Source: Lamellibrachia columna (lineage: Eukaryota > Annelida > Polychaeta > Sabellida > Siboglinidae). From it: DNA of 64,000 bases. Of this stretch, positions 10,825-22,032 are shown piece by piece. Under the pieces are notes generated by a model. The model saw only the letters and a program-made list of their open reading frames with translations. It was not told where the DNA came from and did not search any database. The stretch covers positions 43,230,886 through 43,294,885 of the forward strand of contig OY759274.1 of NCBI GenBank assembly GCA_963662155.1, given 5' to 3'. Numbering within the stretch: the first letter of the stretch is position 1; each line of letters begins with the position of its first letter. Both the position numbers and the translations under genes were made by a program.

Positions 10825-11154
10825 GATTCATGGTGGATTAATGGTGGATTCACAGTGGATTCATGGTGGATTCACGGTGGATTCACAGTGGATTAATGGT
10901 GGATTCACAGTAGATTAATGGTGGATTCACAGTGGATTAACGGTGGATTTATGGTGAATTCACAGTGGATTAATGGTGGATTCATGGTGGATTCATGGAG
11001 AATTCACAGTGGATTAACAGTGGATTTATGGTGGATTCACGGTGGATTAATGGTGGATTCACGGTGGCTTCACAGTGGACTCATGGTGGATTCATGGTGG
11101 ATTCACGGTGGATTCACGGTGGATTAATGGTGGATTCACGGTGGATTCACGATG
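10814..11154 (+). repeat. 11 bp minisatellite in IGHMBP2 intron 2
   Basis: About 31 units of gattcacggtg with common variants (gattcatggtg, gattaatggtg, gattcacagtg). It makes open frames reading VDSRWINGGF on the plus strand, which are repeat artefacts. Confidence 0.95.
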
Positions 11155-11188
11155 GGTTGAATGAATTCAGGAGGGAATTTTTAAGTAC

Positions 11189-11352
11189 CTGGTGTGAAGT
11201 TGTGAGCAGGCAGCTGGTTGCCTGGCCAGAAAGCCTCGAGGGTGAGCACAGTGCGGCCGTAGAGCCCTGTCCGTTGACTGGACACCCGCAGCTTGAGTAG
11301 ACACACGCCCCGCTGCTGGAGCTCCTTCGCAGACACATGCTCCTGGAGGGCA
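11189..11352 (-). CDS. IGHMBP2: IGHMBP2/SMUBP-2 helicase, exon 2
   Basis: This 164 nt exon encodes (S)[33 protein letters not shown]...TPG. It is strongly like the vertebrate N-terminal region ([26 protein letters not shown]). The acceptor is TCTTACAG and the donor is CCAG/GTACTT. Phase 2 on entry (AG from exon 1 plus T gives Ser) and phase 1 on exit both fit. This is the best conserved N-terminal exon of the gene in the window. Confidence 0.95.
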
Positions 11353-12532
11353 CTGTAAGAGGCAGTGTCAGAGATACACTGACTCAAGCCAACTACCTGG
11401 TACTGGTGTTACAAATAATGACCTTCACAACTAGCAACATTTAAGAAAACCATCCATTCACAACTGTTTTTTGCCCCAAATTATAAAAAATTATTAAAAT
11501 GATATCTTGAGTTAGGTGCCTTGATATGTTTTTTGATAATCATATTGTTTATTTTTAATTAGTTTATGTTCTCTGTTTAAAAAGATTTTGCAACAGTAGT
11601 TCAGCCCATCAATCCATGCAAAATTGTTAATCTTTTTCATTGGCCATGTTTTCATAATGAGTTTCTTTTAATGTAATTGGAACCCTGTACAATGACCAAC
11701 CCAGTATTAATTCAGCCAACCTCAGTGATACAAACAGATCTGTCAAATTAAAAAAATAACAGAAATTATAATAAAATACATTAATAGTAAACTGTCGACA
11801 GACAATTAAGAAATAAGACAACTTCTGCATTAATTTAAGACCACTGTTGACTAGTATGCTCATGTTAGCCAATTTGATTACGCTGGGGAATCTGAACCCG
11901 TTGATAATCTAATCACATCTGTTGTTATGGTTTTGTTCGGCTAGGTATGTGACTGTCACACCATATAAAACATTTGTTGATTGGATAATACATGCAAACC
12001 CTCTTGCTCAGTCAGCGTTTTCTTCTCGGTGCATCTATTCATAGTTTGATAATGTAACTTTTTGACTAAAAACAACCTTTATAACAATTTGTTTGTACTG
12101 CACTGATAAAATAACAGCCTTAGATATTTACAATATGGATCTCTTGCGCAAATTTTTTCAGATTTATATGAAAACAGCATATCAATGGTAAGGCGATCAT
12201 CAATATAATGTGGGTGGTCATATTTCTGAGACTGAGGTTTCACTTTACTTTCAAAAAAATTTATTGTGTGCCCCGACATTAAGTTAAGATTCATGAAATT
12301 ATGTGATTAAAACAATACATGGACTACATGTTATTTTTTAGTCTACTGGTCTAATATTTACTTTATTTAAATGGTCCTGGGTAAGAGCAGCGGTTACTGC
12401 CCGTGAAACATGACACAGTAAGTGCAATGGCCAATGCAGCCGCAAGACATGGTCACTGACACTGACAGCGACACTGCCACTGGCGGGTGCCAGTGGCAGT
12501 GCAGCGATACTGTTTTCTGTAATAAAACCTAC
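11353..12532. other. IGHMBP2 intron 1
   Basis: AT-rich sequence with no exon or transposon that I recognise. A short GC-rich patch at 12440-12500 has internal repeats of cagtggcagtg and gacactgacagcgacactgcc. Confidence 0.8.
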
Positions 12533-12615
12533 CTTGTTTCCTGTATTTCAGCTTCTCTTTCATGTTCCAACAGTTTCAAGGTTTTCTCAACATATTGTTC
12601 TACCGAAATATCCAT
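12533..12615 (-). CDS. IGHMBP2: IGHMBP2/SMUBP-2 helicase, exon 1 with start codon
   Basis: The first 83 nt of coding sequence begin at ATG (12615-12613) and encode MDISVEQYVEKTLKLLEHER and EAEIQETR. The vertebrate protein starts with a similar short helix ([21 protein letters not shown]). The donor is CAAG/GTAGGT. It ends two bases into a codon, matching exon 2. The stretch to the right (12616-12940) should hold the 5' UTR and promoter; a CpG-containing patch (gcagttgcgcgcgtcg, near 12730) is the only distinctive feature. The next gene to the right, URAD, is divergently transcribed. Confidence 0.9.
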
Positions 12616-12940
12616 TTTACTCAACCTGTACCAAAAAACAAGGGAAGTTATTAATTTTTACAAGTCAGTCGAACGAAGTGCCAACCCAAGTATGTTCAAA
12701 TAGTATGCACTGCCACTGGACATTTTCAGCGCAGTTGCGCGCGTCGTGTTCTGACAACAAATATTATAATAATTTAAAAAGCAATTGTTGATTCTACTAA
12801 CGACAGCGCAAGCCACACACACATACACGCACATGTACATGTATATATGATGTAGATAAGATTTTTATTGAGTCAACTGCGCGAAAAATGTAAGCTAGAA
12901 TATTATGCTCTCCTTTTTGCCCCTGAAAAGGGAGGGAGGG

Positions 12941-13211
12941 AGGGAGAGAGGGAGAGCAATGGAGTAGATGAAGAAAGGCCAGGCTACAGGTATTCACGAA
13001 TATTTATAGACAAGTAACTATAGCGGCGGATCCAGGAATTCTTGTCAAATTAGTGGCTGCAGACGGGTGTATGGACCCATGGGCGGACCAAAGGGGTGTC
13101 CACCAGGTGCCCGGGCACCCCCGCTTATTTTGGCAGGATTTGTTTTCATCAAGGCACCACGGGGTGGCGCCCTCCTGCATGTGTTCCTCTTATAAGGACA
13201 TTTCTAACATT
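12941..13211 (+). repeat. Dispersed repeat D, copy a
   Basis: Nearly identical to 27587-27860, beginning agagagggagagcaatggag and including tatagcggcggatccagg, cccatgggcgg and gcccgggcaccc. It is cut off at its right end by the minus-strand LINE-A insertion. Confidence 0.85.
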
Positions 13212-14692
13212 CAACAAGATTTAACAAGATTTGCCATCCAAGCCAAATGCCCAGATGGCAAGTGGACAAGGAAGCCATTGGCTTATCGAGAGTCCAACAA
13301 TGTTCATCTACTTATAACCCGCCATCCTGAGATATGTGTCAACCTTGTTTTTAAACATATTCACGCTGCTAGCAGTTACACAATCTGCAGACAATTTGTT
13401 CCATTCATTTATTGTCCTCTGTGAGAACGAGTGCTTCCTGATGTCCAATCTGCATTGATCCTTTACTAATTTTACCTCATGTCCTCTAGTTCTGCTATCC
13501 TTCTTGAGTGAGAAAAACATATTTCTATCAATATTTTCATACCCATTCAATATCTTAAAAACTTCAATCTGATCTCCTCTTAACCTCCTTGTCTCTAGAG
13601 TTGTTAAACCACATTCTTTCAGGCGTTCTTCATAACTAAGGTCTCTCAGTTCTGGAATCATTTTAGTTGCTCTCCTTTGTATACGTTCAAGCGTATCTAT
13701 ATCCTTCTTACGATATGGTCTCCATGCTTGTATACAGTATTCTAAATGAGGTCTAACTATTGCTTTATAAAGAGGTATAATTAACTTTTTCCCCTTGTAT
13801 GTTATGTTTCTTCTAATCAATCCAAGAATTTTATTACCCTTTGAAGCTGTAATACCGCACTGCTCTGAAACTTTCATATCAGCGCTTATTGTAACTCCTA
13901 AGTCCTTTTCTTTTACAGTAGTACCCAGAACAGTATCTCCAATTTTATAGTTTACATTCAAGTTCCCATGTCCTGTATGTAGGCATTTACATTTCCCAAA
14001 ATTGAACAACATCTGCCATTTCTCAGACCATTTCACTAATCTGTCTAGATCGTTTTGTAAATGTTGTTTATCACCATCAGTATTAACCTTTCTAAACAGT
14101 TTTTTGTCATCTGCAAATTTCAGTATGTTACTTGTTATACTGTCGTCCAAGTCATTGATATAAATTAAGAATAATATAGGTCCTATTACTGATCCTTGAG
14201 GTACCCCACTCAAAACCGATTTCCAATTTGAAACTTCTCCATCTACTACAACTCGTTGTCTTCTGTCAGTCAGCCATTGTTCTATCCAGTCAGTTATGCT
14301 ATCCCCGATACCATGGGCTTTTAATTTAAGTAGTAATCTTTGATGTGGCACTTTGTCAAAAGCTTTCTGAAAATCTAAGTAGATAATATCTACTGGCGAT
14401 CCCATGTCTATCCACTTAGTGATTTCTTCCAAAAAACATAACATATTTGTTAAGCATGACCTCACTTTAAGGAATCCATGTTGAGATGAATTTAATAATT
14501 TATGCTTAACGAGGAAGTCCACCATATGGTCTTTGATTAACCTTTCTAATAAGTTACAAATCACTGACGTTAAACTCACTGGTCTGTAATTCTCTTACTT
14601 ATTTCTCGAACCCTTTTTAAATAATGGTATGATGTTTGCTTCTTTCCATTCAAACGGAACAACTCCCTCTTTTAATGACAAGTTGAATACTC
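13212..14692 (-). mobile_element. LINE-A (CR1-like), 5'-truncated copy, minus strand
   Basis: This is a reverse-complement copy of the LINE at 17376-19941. Its 3' tail is two units of cttgttaaat (read on the minus strand) at 13212-13230, and it is 5'-truncated at about 14692. It appears to have landed inside dispersed repeat D: the sequences cattcaa (left) and catacaa (right) may be a 7 bp target-site duplication with one change. Confidence 0.9.
13308..14579 (-). pseudogene. LINE-A reverse transcriptase, C-terminal two-thirds (423 codons)
   Basis: A single open frame covers the RT palm and thumb and the C-terminal domain. It has HGFLKVRSCLTNML, YLDFQKAFDKVPHQRLL, SGVPQGSVIGPILFLIYIND, then the catalytic box as FADDKKLF. 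The C-terminal part contains RRATKMIPELRDLSYEERL, ECGLTTLETRRLRGDQIEVF, and WNKL near the end. The frame is intact through the last domain, but the endonuclease and ORF1 are missing, so it is a dead-on-arrival insertion. It is very similar to the plus-strand copy, implying a recent common source. Confidence 0.88.
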
Positions 14693-14844
14693 ATACAAGG
14701 GTTCAGCCTACTGTTACGTTTCCTATTGGTGACCATCATCTGAAACTTCTTTCGTGTCGTTGTCATCATCTCGCTGACATATTGGTCGAGTTTTGTCAAA
14801 ATCACATATTTCTAACTCTTTTAAAATGGCTGACATGACATGAC

Positions 14845-16860
14845 ATGAGACAGAACGTCACCGACGCGACGCACAACCGGGGTAATGTGCTTGATCTCGT
14901 CATCACCGCCTCTTCTTCTTCCCCTATTACACGGGTATCCGTCGACGATCTTGTCACCGATCACTTTGCCGTTCTTTGTGACCTCATCACGACCAAGCCA
15001 CGTCCGCCACACAAGAATATAACGTTCGGTCGATATGCTGCGATAGACAATTCCAACTTCACGAAAGACCTATGTGAGTGTGATTTCATCACTCAGCCTG
15101 CATGTGACGTAGGCGGCCTGTACGACCAGTACTACGCGGAGCTTTCTTGTCTGGTCGATCCGTCACGCACCATTTGTGCAGCGTAATGTCACTGAACGAC
15201 CTCGCACTCCTTGGTGGCGTCAGGAACTCGGCGAGTTGAAACGTCAGGTGTGTCTTCTTGAACGCACATGGCGACGCAGCAGAACCGACGACAATCGCAT
15301 TTCTTATACTAAGCTGCGTGACCGATACTGCCGGACGCTGGCTTCCACGAAAGCTGCGTTTTACAGTACAGAGATCGAGTCAGCCTCGAACGACAACCGA
15401 ACAATGTTTCGCATTGCGAACCACCTTCTCGGTCGTAAATGCATGAACCTTTTTCCCAATGACACTATTGCGCCTGACGCTGTTGCTGACCGTTTTGCTT
15501 ATCACTAACAAGACAAGATCAACTCGATCCGCAGCCAAATCCAGCGTCCGTCAGCTAATGTCGATAACGCGCAGCCGTGTACTGTTTCTTCGCCTCTGTT
15601 TTCGTTTCAACAGGCTTCGATCGAAGAAGTAACGACACTGATCGAAAATGGCAAGACAAAGTCGTCCACGATTGATCCACTGCCCATCGCTATTCTGAAG
15701 GCAAATACCTCAATCTTAGCGCCGATCCTCAGGAACGTCATCAACCTCTCTTACGAGTCTTCCACTGTTTCAGCACGCCTAAAGCACGCTGTCATCACGC
15801 CTCTTCTGAAACGTTCCGGTCTTCCCGTTGACGACTATGCTAGCTATCGACCTATCTCGAACCTTCCCTACACATCCAAGATACTAGAACGCCATGTTTC
15901 TGCCTAACTGCGTTTGCATCTGCAACACAATAACATCGGGGACCCTTTTCAGAGCGCCTACCGCCCGTCACACAGCGTGGAGACAGCGATTGTGAGTATT
16001 CAGGACGATATATTGCGTTCATTGGATACTCGTAAGCACGTAGTATTGGTATTGCTCGACTTCAGTGCTGCGTTCGATACTATTGACCACGACCTTCTCC
16101 TCGCAGAACTAGACCGAATCGGCGTGCGAGGTAAAGCACTTTGCTGGCTCGCGTCCTACCTCACCGACCGAACACAGTGTGTCGATGTTGATGGTCATCT
16201 ATCTTGCAACATCCAACTGCGACATGGAGTTCCACAGGGCAGTGTTTTGGGCCCTCTCCTCTTTTCTGTCTACTGTGCAGGTCTTTCAGAAATCTTTTCA
16301 AAGCACGGAATTCGCTACCACGTCTACGCGGATGACACTCAGCTGTATGTTGACTTTCCGCGTAATGATGCTGCGTCCGCCGCCGACCGGATATCCCGTT
16401 GTGTTATCGACGTGAAAGTATGGCTGGCATCGCGCTACCTACTTTTAAACGAGACGAAGACAGAAGCGGTGCTGTTCTCAGCGCCGAACAACCGTGTTCC
16501 ACAGCCACCTCCTCTTCTCATCGACATCTGCGGATGTAACGTCAGCACTTCAGCCAACATACGTGACCTTGGCGTACAGCTCGACTCCACGATGTCGATG
16601 GCCGCACACGTTAGCCGTACTTGCCGGACTGCCTACGCCCAACTACGTGGCATAGCGCGAATACGATCATCTCTACCGCTCAGAGCGTGCAAGACGCTTG
16701 TACACGCTCTTGTCACGTCGCGACTCGACTTCGGAAACGCGGCCCTGTTCGGCATTACCGGAATCCTGCTGCATCGACTCGAGATGGTCCAGCGATCCGC
16801 TGCGCGTGTCGTCCTCTGCCTACGTCGACGTGACCAACACAGCATGACGGCGGCACTACG
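14845..16860 (+). pseudogene. LINE-B endonuclease end and reverse transcriptase
   Basis: The frame opens in the endonuclease C-terminus (MRQNVTDATHNRGNVLDLVI, DHFAVLCDL), shifts near 15180 to a linker (WWRQELGELKRQVCLLERTW), has stops near 15509 and 15905, and continues into RT. The RT has YRPISNLPYTSKILER, FQSAYRPSHSVETAI, LLDFSAAFDTIDHDLLL, HGVPQGSVLGPLLFSVY and the catalytic YADDTQLY. The coding sequence is unusually GC- and CpG-rich compared with LINE-A. The reading frame is cut at 16860 by the MITE insertion. Confidence 0.88.
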
Positions 16861-17317
16861 GGCGTATTCTTTTTGTCTCTCCGACCTGTCCGCGGACCGA
16901 AATGTGCTATTCTTTTTGACGCGGAGAGGTCACGTGATCTCTCCGCGTTAAATATAACAGACCGGAGAAGCTGTCCGGACCGCTCCGACCTCGCCGCCTG
17001 CGGGGCATGTCGCGAGCGGAGAATTTCCGGTCACGTGACTTTAAACATGGCTTAGCACAAAGATTGATAAGTGGCATTTGTACAAAATATGAAATTAAAT
17101 GTGTAGTTTTCTGTTTGCTTTGTACACGTGACAAAGCAATGATGTATATCGTCGCCGAAGAAAAAATCGCTAACAATTGACACGGCTAATCATACTGCGT
17201 CCATATTGTTTATGGGCGATAACAAGGCGGTTGCTACCCTCTCCCAAGTCTATTCTTTTTGTTCCTCTCCGCATTCACCGCTTCCGGTGGCTCCGCGGAC
17301 GTCAAAAAGAGTACGCC
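16861..17317. mobile_element. 457 bp MITE inserted in LINE-B
   Basis: The left end GGCGTATTCTTTTTG is the inverted repeat of the right end CAAAAAGAGTACGCC (14 of 15). The pentamer ctacg stands at 16856-16860 and 17318-17322. Without the insert the LINE-B frame reads through (AALR to ELHWLSVAQR). The interior has further copies of tattctttttg (16910, 17250) and the palindrome acgcggagaggtcacgtgat with its complement. No coding capacity; superfamily not assigned. Confidence 0.82.
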
Positions 17318-17375
17318 CTACGAGAGCTGCACTGGCTGTCTGTGGCGCAGCGAATTCAGTTTAAACTATTGACCT
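17318..17375 (+). pseudogene. LINE-B RT C-terminal fragment between two insertions
   Basis: Short piece encoding RELHWLSVAQRIQFKLLT. It lies between the MITE and the nested LINE-A and joins in sense to the segment at 19942. Confidence 0.85.
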
Positions 17376-19941
17376 CACATAATTGGTATAACTGAATCAT
17401 GGGCCAACATAGATATAACAGATGCTGAATTAGGACTGACAGGATATGTAATGTTTAGGAAAGATCGAATAGGAAGAAGGGGCGGGGGAGTTATTTTATA
17501 TGTTAAAGAATCTATTCAGGCTTATGAAATAAAACTAGAAAGGGAAGCAGATTGCGATGAAGCTGTTTGGTGCAAAATTGTTTCAGGAAATTCAAAATTA
17601 ACTATTGGATTAGTTTACAGAAGTCCAAACATAAACAAAGAGGACAACACAAAAATAAAAAACGCTATAAAGGAAGTTAGTAAAGGGGAATGTATCATAA
17701 TGGGAGATTTTAACCATGGACACATACAATGGAATTCTCTAGAGAGCACAGGGATTGAGGACCAACAATTTCTATTTTTAATCCAGGATAGCTTTCTTAC
17801 TCAGCACGTACTAGAACCAACCAGGGGAGAAAATGTATTAGATATAGTTTTGTCATCACAAAAAGAATTAGTGGACAATGTAAAAATATTTGAACCATTG
17901 GGTAATAGTGACCATAATCAAATACATTTTGACATCAATGTAAAATCAGAAAGTAAAAATAAGAAAACATACAAGAGAAACTTCCACAAAGGTAACTACA
18001 AAGATATGAGAAAATACTTAGCAAAGCTAGATTGGAATAACATGCTGATGAATAAGACCGCAATTGAATGTTGGAATATAGGTTTATAGGCGCACCAGAA
18101 AGGACGAAGACAATGCAAAATACAAAGAGGCACTTAATGCAGCTACAACTGAAATCAGACAATCTAAAAGAAGCTATGAGCAAAAACTAGCATGTAACTT
18201 AAAAAATGACAGCAAGAGTTTTTATGCATATGTCAGGAGTAAACAAAACGTACAAGACAAGGTTGGACCTCTAGAAGACAGTGCTGATGCTAAATTTCAG
18301 GGGGCTAAATCTGACTATTTAGGTCCGTTAGTTGTAACTCCATAATTGGTAGCTAAGAAAATAAAGGCAATGAAGGATAACAAATCACCGGGAGTGGATG
18401 GGATTCCTCCAAAATGACTAATGGAAACAGTAGAACAAATCAGTATACCACTTGCAAGAGTATTCAACTTGTCATTAAAAGAGGGAGTTGTTCCGTTTGA
18501 ATGGAAAGAAGCAAACATCATACCATTATTTAAAAAGGGTTCGAGAAATAAGTCAGAGAATTACAGACCAGTGAGTTTAACGTCAGTGATTTGTAAATTA
18601 TTAGAAAGGTTAATCAAAGACCATATGGTGGACTTCCTCGTTAAGCATAAATTATTAAATTCATCTCAACATGGATTCCTTAAAGCGAGGTCATGCTTAA
18701 CAAATATGTTATGTTTTTTGGAAGAAATCACTAAGTGGATAGACGTGGGATCGCCAGTAGATATTATCTACTTAGATTTTCAGAAAGCTTTTGACAAAGT
18801 GCCACATCAAAGATTACTACTTAAATTAAAAGCCCATGGTATCGGGGATAGCATAACTGACTGGATAGAACAATGGCTGACTGACAGAAGACAACGAGTT
18901 GTAGTAGATGGAGAAGTTTCAAATTGGAAATCGGTTTTGAGTGGGGTACCTCAAGGATCAGTATTAGGACCTATATTATTCTTAATTTATATCAATGACT
19001 TGGACGACAGTATAACAAGTAACGTACTGAAATTTGCGGACGACACAAAACTGTTTAGAAAGGTTAATATTGATGGTGATAAACAACATTTACAAAACGA
19101 TCTAGACAGATTAGTGAAATGGTCTGAGAAATGGCAGATGTTGTTCAATTTTGGGAAATGTAAATGCCTACATACAGGACATAGGAACTTGAATGTAAAC
19201 TATAAAATGGGAGATACTGTTCTGGGTACTACTGTAAAAGAAAAGGACTTAGGAGTTACAATAAGCGCTGATATGAAAGTTTCAGAGCAGTGTGGTATTG
19301 CAGCTTCAAAGGGTAATCAAATTCTTGGATTGATTAGAAGAAACATAACATACAAGGGAAAAAGTTAATTATACCTCTTTATAAAGCAATAGTTAGACCT
19401 CATTTAGAATACTGTATACAAGCATGGAGACCATATCGTAAGAAGGATATAGATACGCTTGAACGCATACAAAGGAGAGCAACTAAAATGATTCCAGAAC
19501 TGAGAGACCTTAGTTATGAAGAACGCCTGAAAGAATGTGGTTTAACAACTCTAGAGACAAGGAGGTTAAGAGGAGTTCAGATTGAAGTTTTTAAGATATT
19601 GAATGGGTATGAAAATATTGATAGAAATATGTTTTTCTCACTCAAGAAGGATAGCAGAACTAGAGGACATGAGGTAAAATTAGTAAAGGATCAATGTAGA
19701 TTGGACATCAGGAAGCACTCGTTCTCACAGAGGACAATACATGAATGGAACAAATTGTCTACAGATTGTGTAACTGCTAGCAGCGTGAATATGTTTAAAA
19801 ACAAGGTTGACACATATCTCAGGAGGGCGGGCTATAAGTAGATGAACATTGTTGGACTCTCGATAAGCCAATGGCTTCCTTGTCCACTTGCCATCTGGGC
19901 CTTTGGCTTGGATGGCAAATCTTGTTAAATCTTGTTAAATC
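17376..19941 (+). mobile_element. LINE-A (CR1-like) inserted into LINE-B
   Basis: The hexamer tgacct stands on both sides (17370-17375 and 19942-19947), and removing the insert plus one hexamer restores the LINE-B codon order. The element is 5'-truncated within the endonuclease and ends in a tandem of cttgttaaat (19921-19941), the same tail as the minus-strand copy at 13212. Confidence 0.92.
17387..19841 (+). pseudogene. LINE-A endonuclease and reverse transcriptase
   Basis: The endonuclease part reads GYVMFRKDRIGRRGGGVILY, VYRSPN, IIMGDFNHGHIQW and GNSDHNQIHF. A deletion or frameshift near 18085 and stops near 18343 and 18415 break the frame. RT then runs 18421-19368: FNLSLKEGVVPFEWKEANII, YLDFQKAFDKVPH, SGVPQGSVLGPILF and an intact FADDTKLF. 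A frameshift near 19365 separates the C-terminal domain, which is open 19488-19841 and ends YLRRAGYK. No product is expected, but decay is light. Confidence 0.9.
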
Positions 19942-20160
19942 TGACCTTGATGCACGGCGCCGTGCATGCAAACACTCCACGTTACCTTGCTGACCGTATA
20001 TCTCCTTATGTTCCCTGTCGCAGTCTTCGTTCGGCTCATTGTTGTTCCTAGGATAAACCTGGAGCAGCTCGGCCGATGAGCTTTCTCGTGTGCAGGTCCC
20101 ACCCTCTGGAACTCTCTTCCAATAGACTAAGAACGCAACGCGATTCTAAACATTTTAAGA
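19942..20160 (+). pseudogene. LINE-B C-terminal segment after nested insertion
   Basis: Encodes the L2/CR1-type C-terminus: PRYLADRISPYVP, CRSLRS, then about 20139-20200 [18 protein letters not shown] 10-11 bp deletion near 20035 (compared with the duplicate at 24289) breaks the frame. Confidence 0.8.
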
Positions 20161-20201
20161 GGGACTTGAAAACCTTTCTCTTTAATCAAACTTTTTCGTA
20201 A

Positions 20202-20285
20202 TTCTGTGTGTGTATGTACATGTATAATGTGTGTATGTATGTATGGGTGTATATGTATATATGTATATATGTGTATACATGTGTA

Positions 20286-20378
<93 letters not shown>

Positions 20379-20430
20379 GTATGTATGTGTATGTATATAT
20401 GTACATGTATGCATATGTATATATGTGTTA
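20202..20430 (+). repeat. (TG)n/(TA)n/(GTAT)n microsatellite in LINE-B 3' UTR
   Basis: Mixed tgtg, tata and gtat arrays account for the tyrosine/isoleucine/valine-rich open frames in all frames here. Confidence 0.97.
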
Positions 20431-20818
20431 TCTCATGTAATGCCTGTATTGTAATAATTATATTCACTAATGTAATATATTTTATTAATTAATTTATTTA
20501 TTTATTTTACTTATTTATTTTATTGTAAACACCCCTGATTCTATTTTTAGAGACATGCGGTGTCTAAATAAACTTGATTTGATTTGATTTACCCGTCAAT
20601 GCTTACCAATTTCTGCATATATTACTACGCATATGTGCCTTGTGGCGAAAAAATTGCCAAAAATACTTCTGCTTATTGAAATGATCTAAAAAATCCACAG
20701 TTACACTGCTAACATGTTCTACCAGCAAATTTGCCAATGTGTCTACTCAAATTCAGTTATGTCAGATGATATGATTTAAAAAAAGTACACATATCTGTGA
20801 TTATACACATACACACAC

Positions 20819-20868
20819 AGAATTACGAAAAAGCTTGATTAAAGAGAAAGGTTTTCAAGTCCCTCTCA
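20819..20868 (-). repeat. Inverted fragment of LINE-B 3' end
   Basis: agaattacgaaaaagcttga and what follows is the reverse complement of 20163-20210. The two arms are about 620 bp apart. Confidence 0.85.
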
Positions 20869-20901
20869 AACAAACAGATGCAGAGAGGCAGGGTCTACGG
20901 C

Positions 20902-21021
<120 letters not shown>

Positions 21022-21502
21022 TATATTATGGCATTGAATTTGTTTAAAATACAACAGGAATAAAGGCAAGTGTTTACATAGCACTGCATCCGGTGCTTGG
21101 GACCGCTCAAAGTCCTACCAACTCGACTTCTCTGGGAAGCATTCAGCCATGCTACAATTTCATTTACACAGCTGTGTGAACTGGGGCAACACGGAGTTCA
21201 AAATGGCAGCAAGAAGATTCGAACCCTGTCTTGTCAAACAAAAGTCCAATGTTCTCACCACTATGCAACTGCAACCCACAAAACCATCAGATTCTAGTAA
21301 CCAAAACATTTATACAGACACAGTAGTCAGTTAACAGAACGTTGCCGAGTGCCAGAAACAACAGTTACTACGAAACTATAATATTAATATGACATAAGGA
21401 ACGGTTGCGCCACCTATGAAATAATAATGGAAACTGATTTCTTAAACTTACAACGCCGCGCTCACAATATTATTGGCACTTCGTTTATTTACATTGGAAA
21501 TT

Positions 21503-21671
21503 ATGGAAACGGTGAACAAACTTACGTACGAAGAATTTATCGATAAGTTCGGCAATGTTGTCGAACATTGTCCGATTATTGCTGCAGCGGTATGGTCAGC
21601 CCGACCATTTGCAAGTTCTGCTGATTTGTTTGAGAAGTTTACCAGCATTATCGACTTGCTGTCCATGACAT
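21503..21671 (+). CDS. URAD: URAD (OHCU decarboxylase), exon 1
   Basis: URAD removes CO2 from 2-oxo-4-hydroxy-4-carboxy-5-ureidoimidazoline, the third step from urate to S-allantoin, in peroxisomes. This exon encodes METVNKLTYEEFIDKFGNVV and EHCPIIAAAVWSARPF...LLSMT, matching the N-terminal half of the family (EFVDVFGNATERCPLIAAAVW in vertebrates). The ATG at 21503 was chosen because it gives the family-typical N-terminus; an upstream in-frame extension exists but is not family-like. The donor is GACAT/GTGAGT. The exon ends one base into a codon, completed by exon 2. Confidence 0.95.
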
Positions 21672-21745
21672 GTGAGTGTCTGAACCACGGGCAACTGAAT
21701 CAGCTTGAGCCCCTGTAACTTATATATATATATTATAATTAATTA

Positions 21746-21788
21746 AGTTGCATACCCTTATATATATTATATATAAGGGTATGCAACT
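21746..21788. repeat. Perfect palindrome in URAD intron
   Basis: agttgcataccctta...taagggtatgcaact: two 21 base arms around one centre base, with a TATATA core. Confidence 0.95.
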
Positions 21789-21985
21789 AGGAATGACCCC
21801 ACTCACCTTTCAACATCCGTATCTCGGCGTTGCGATGCGTAATCCGAATACTATGACCTTACACAAATGTCCCAATGAATAAACTTTCACTATACCTACT
21901 TGTCATTAAAAACATATATGGATTTCTTATGAAAAGCGGTACGTTAACGACTGTACGCACAGATAACCCATCGCGCCGCATACGG

Positions 21986-21997
21986 TAACGCGCGCGC

Positions 21998-22030
<33 letters not shown>

Positions 22031-22032
22031 CA
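21986..22032. repeat. (CG)n/(CACG)n microsatellite
   Basis: cgcgcgcgcgcacgcacgca array. Confidence 0.97.

Larger units (their letters stand above)
14693..20592 (+). mobile_element. LINE-B (CR1/L2-like) carrying two nested insertions
   Basis: Three pieces, 14845-16860, 17318-17375 and 19942-20592, read as one element. They cover endonuclease end, RT, the LHWLSVAQRIQFKLL segment and the C-terminal PRYLADRISPYVP segment. The gaps are a 457 bp MITE and a full LINE-A. The 3' UTR contains (TG/TA)n and ends in an A+T-rich tail with ttgatt repeats (20571-20590). The part between 14693 and about 14840 could not be assigned and may be 5' flank. Confidence 0.88.
19677..20797 (+). repeat. 1.1 kb segmental duplication, copy 1
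   Basis: From the LINE-A C-terminus (aaattagtaaaggatcaatg) through the LINE-B 3' end and about 200 bp beyond, this is repeated at 23933-25053 with very few substitutions. Microsatellite length and a 10-11 bp deletion are the main differences. URAD lies between the copies. Confidence 0.92.
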
